DNA of 64,000 nt from Prevotella sp. (GTDB lineage Bacteria > Bacteroidota > Bacteroidia > Bacteroidales > Bacteroidaceae). The translations under genes were made by a program, and so were the position numbers. The notes below the pieces were generated by a model that saw only the letters and a program-made list of their open reading frames with translations, was not told where the DNA came from and ran no database searches. Each line of letters opens with the position of its first letter. Positions within the stretch are counted from its first letter, which is position 1. Below are positions 63,401 to 64,000 of the stretch, in pieces. The stretch is from contig JAFVFY010000075.1 in assembly GCA_017475265.1 (NCBI GenBank), positions 36,942-100,941 of the forward strand, given 5' to 3'.

Positions 63401-63652
63401 GCCGGCGCCACCATCGGTGCACAGCGAGCCTTCTTCCAGCTGAACGGCCTCAGTGCCGGCCAAGTGAATGCAGCCCGTATGTTCTTCGGCGACGAGGAGG
63501 AGACGCAGAGCATCGGCGACGCTGCGCGTCTAAATAATAATGAAGAAAGAATAAATAATAAATGGTATACGGTAGACGGGCGTAAGCTTGACACGAAGCC
63601 GACGAAGAAGGGACTGTACATCCACGGCGGAAGGAAGGTCGTGGTACCCTAA
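57479..63652 (+). CDS. Giant secreted protein with alternating jelly-roll and Fn3 domains and an F5/8-like insertion
   Basis: A longer frame from 57338 crosses the promoter, so the ATG at 57479 (MTTEKNSLRDLVRRTAML) is chosen, giving 2057 aa with a signal peptide ending near VWA (about 30). GLUG-like repeats occur at about 275-345. From about 700 come four alternating pairs: a cleaved-adhesin/MAM-like jelly roll starting P[YF].Y.F (PYSYSFGRPLDEEGW, PYTYSFDTPLDEEGW, PYECGFENGMDGLF, PYVWGFENGLDGFR) and an Fn3 domain (ATLTWDVPQ, ATLSWTAPE, ATLTWTTPQ, TQLTWDAPS). The shared module begins at W1686 (WNTICLPF) but is split at about 1750-1912 by an F5/8 type C-like domain (KLTDGNKNTKWRS). A repeat-derived linker (NNNEERINNK, 63531-63563) precedes the tail WYTVDGRKL...KGLYIHGGRKVVV. 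Adhesion is inferred. Confidence 0.85.
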   Translation: MTTEKNSLRDLVRRTAMLLLAVMTTATVWAYDWSQALKSNIDYCKAGINCVCFGGWIYDNFATQWELGDGIEISAIISNKPNESDDGYEQVRGFAEYLVREDVNNAFSLSGMHGFRAKIDLQLELFQYGIDYGEGEMDERTFYVKIYATVNNGNGDEDILLNSPYTALTVRKNLGDGEYNPYIINSVLDWYACTNAIADNDIGDYFSGCDYQLGDDFDNSLNAVSTMFGTNTRPFTGTFDGNGKMLRVNLSGDLYVAPFAYTDGITIKDLTVYGNISATQYAGGIVGYGGSNALTLENCVCSATISNFQNYAGGLLGWCDDLSLTMKNCLFKGSFAPGSGGKFHPIALKNPEASVAVSTGINMYLNTASPSKSLGNHLIIGTQGFPVSTSQDVDLWIVPVRAADGVIYYSQPGALDLCQGVRGRIMVKGWVLDPDYPSESTYVRVHVYTDADCTNEVKNVLLPANHSRPDVNDTYFVTGSHGFQDFIPISNAGTYYVKFFATNLTGDYNLQQIGDTQEVTVTTGNLRFLKEIMTTYDVDYNPTGWSFKLIRSIWGNDFSHDNEGEGMCFGWLLENSNGFNHDYITDLYISNAPNPVPEELTYNGRTYHLAPYQIFWGSSHDKGSITYNTPGEPIHIYYTRTPFANNRAISNIILNNNSDGAVGINGDASQDCRINYGNFTNPVYLHFTTATTIPPFTHEAPYSYSFGRPLDEEGWKAAECVNGTGIPEEAEYFHFDSASKNQYLVSSKFESGVPMILTFNAKSNASDTRFCIGYSKTGNEISDFTWIEMETGNDWQQLEYEIPTDTKYVAIKYIENTLDLDDFNFEAYYSFLPENLRLSNLTQFAATLTWDVPQTTQPIKEYAYQFKNSNEENWPEEVIVRGNLQSFNVNFTDLADGTSYDFRVRTIYENGNSSKYANISFSTPNMPSPTSLYVSEQTEQAATLSWTAPETEFTLTGYSYQYKKGEDEDWSVPVITTATTATISLDDRARYIFRVKALYGAHESLYKDISFTSFYNLPYTYSFDTPLDEEGWQEVDCHWNTKRLELSNGNKGFFLYLSHNYKKHQYLVSPMLNSSKPVAVSFDYRAWLYSYKCDLQVGYSTTSDEISAFTWGNRINVKSTRETRYEKLFPKETKYIAVKAIFNSDNSTNEIWIDNFRFEEYSNPSISDVTLDDCQENSATLTWTTPQTDMTIEGYGYQYKKFSESSWSDETVVSPNVTTAYLSYLTSCTDYVFRVRAYYPNDQRSLYYPLNFTTALALPYECGFENGMDGLFMVDPFDPSFITGIRDKSPMDGQYSFMFHSTYVPEGPQYLMTKLLPTSGDKKLLFYYKTGGLDFYEYIQLGFSTTSDDVGAFIWDDEIVTTNYETWTRYERVIPANVRYIAIRYNDNRAYSVYIDNLSIEGNSEYEMPGSLTAKDLPFEIATQLTWDAPSTPVTGYAWQYKKAVESTWSALTTTDATTVTLSGLTVNTDYQFRVKAVYADGASNFATVSFKSNGGVASLPYVWGFENGLDGFRLVNNVQESKILQFYIRHEGTHIFRFSATNSNGYNTPDPQYLISPRFDTSSAVRVSFYYAMSSGELYLPAAFQVGYSTTTNDIDAFIFDDRIDVTESGWYRYDGYGPEGTKFVAIKWLPGSYFLLLDDFRFEGTNNLHLADNADNTTVINDKDGMQNSTVFLDDRTVYCDGDWNTICLPFNLGSVSGTPLDGFEVKELDTNNTNNGHKTGFENGTLYLNFKNATGIVAGRPYIVRYTRVAGANASIVNYSAFNGSLGYNGEDHSKLTDGNKNTKWRSTETWKSEGSWYCEFLTSNPVNVTGYTMTTGNDTQSHPDRNPREWKLLAKATRADGWTIIDERNANRNSGDALPTANLASTSYAIADNMQGAYQYFRIEISKSGGEEMQLGELTLQGTIAPSTVANIIDPAFSGVTVSKVSPDERKVTSQDGRITFQGTYASQSFTSADQSILFLGAGNTLYWPEAGATIGAQRAFFQLNGLSAGQVNAARMFFGDEEETQSIGDAARLNNNEERINNKWYTVDGRKLDTKPTKKGLYIHGGRKVVVP
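63531..63563. repeat. AATAATAAATGAAGAA-type repeat read in frame
   Basis: TAAATAATAATGAAGAAAGA and AATAAATAATAAATGG resemble intergenic TAAATAATAAA words (e.g. near 40730-40755). Read as LNNNEERINNKW before the tail of the 57479 protein. Confidence 0.6.
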
Positions 63653-63664
63653 GGAATAATTTAT

Positions 63665-63731
63665 GTCTACGGAGATATGGAGATAAGGAGATGCTACGCG
63701 CAGCCCTCCCTTCCTCCTAATCTCCGTAGAC
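63665..63731. terminator. Terminator-like inverted repeat after the 57479 gene
   Basis: GTCTACGGAGAT (63665-63676) pairs with ATCTCCGTAGAC (63720-63731) and is followed by AAAAAATAAT. The loop holds GGAGATAAGGAG and CTTCCTCCT, which can extend the stem. Confidence 0.7.
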
Positions 63732-64000
63732 AAAAAATAATCCGCAGAGAACAAAGCTTGTGCTGAAAAATCTTTACATTGACCCCTCTGAGAATTCGAT
63801 TTTTTGAATGAGGTGCTTGGTGGAATGCGTATGGGCCAGTTTTGAGAGGGGTCGTTTCTGCGTTTCTCACGCTACTGCTCAGCTATGGACTGATTGCCCC
63901 TTAAAACTGTTTCGTTTTAGTCGGTTTTTACCGAAAAAGGTGGTCTTGTAGTACAAGACCATATCTTTTGTAGTACAAGACCATATCTTTTGTAGTACAA
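63732..64000. other. Terminal intergenic region with 22-bp array
   Basis: No gene was seen in the part present. From 63940 to the window end, GTAGTACAAGACCATATCTT+TT repeats at 63948, 63970 and 63992, 22 bp apart, and the first copy forms the palindrome GGTCTTGTAGTACAAGACC. The array continues beyond the window. Confidence 0.75.

Noticed and set aside
1-64000. tRNA or rRNA genes
   Set aside because: No cloverleaf with a GGTTCGAATCC-type arm or rRNA signature was recognised by eye in the gaps; a covariance search would be needed to exclude them fully.

Overview
The window is about 64 kb of a Prevotella-like genome (Bacteroidota, order Bacteroidales). The evidence is: promoters of the TAnnTTTG type with an upstream TTTG box, A/T-rich leaders without Shine-Dalgarno sequences, many very large exported proteins ending in a tail like YNLQGQRV...KGLYI.NGKKVV, and families typical of the group (DUF4421, Rpn/PDDEXK_2 nucleases, TM-AraC regulators). 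Species cannot be fixed from sequence alone. No tRNA, rRNA, prophage or CRISPR array was seen.

Region 0-13.8 kb is accessory. Two paralogous secreted proteins (1466-4912 and 6430-10821) have almost identical signal peptides, and each is followed by a 64-aa acidic-tailed peptide gene (4940, 10847). They are interleaved with an Rpn nuclease, a Phd/RelE-like toxin-antitoxin pair (5802-6361), a MazF-like pair lying between two 88-bp direct repeats (11185-11843), and a DUF4160/DUF2442 pair lying between two 115-bp hairpin (MITE-like) repeats (13011-13676).

Region 13.9-37 kb is mostly chromosomal: a GH128-like glucanase with dockerin repeats, rlmH, a sirtuin, a YitT permease, a GH3 glycosidase next to a sugar/H+ symporter, an ECF sigma factor, a DUF4421 protein, a second Rpn nuclease, a third secreted protein plus acidic peptide (28316/32064), an AEC transporter, PBP4, a cyclophilin and a DUF389 protein. 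Region 37-42 kb holds rpsL-rpsG-fusA, with repeat-filled spacers, then a membrane-anchored AraC regulator.

Region 42.3-63.7 kb is a surface-protein cluster: a 35-aa membrane peptide, a BspA/GLUG protein, a 3074-aa LamG protein whose C-terminus is split off by a frameshift at 7-bp repeats, a 453-aa protein, and a 2057-aa protein with alternating jelly-roll and Fn3 domains.

Three patterns link the regions. (1) Secreted-protein genes at 1466, 6430 and 28316 lie downstream of an intact or decayed relE 3' end and upstream of an acidic-tailed peptide gene. (2) Most of the secreted proteins share a C-terminal module beginning W-x-T-[IL]-C-L-P, and the linker between that module and the tail repeatedly contains repeat DNA read in frame. 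(3) Intergenic regions hold short tandem arrays with a 21-23 bp period whose unit sequence differs between loci.
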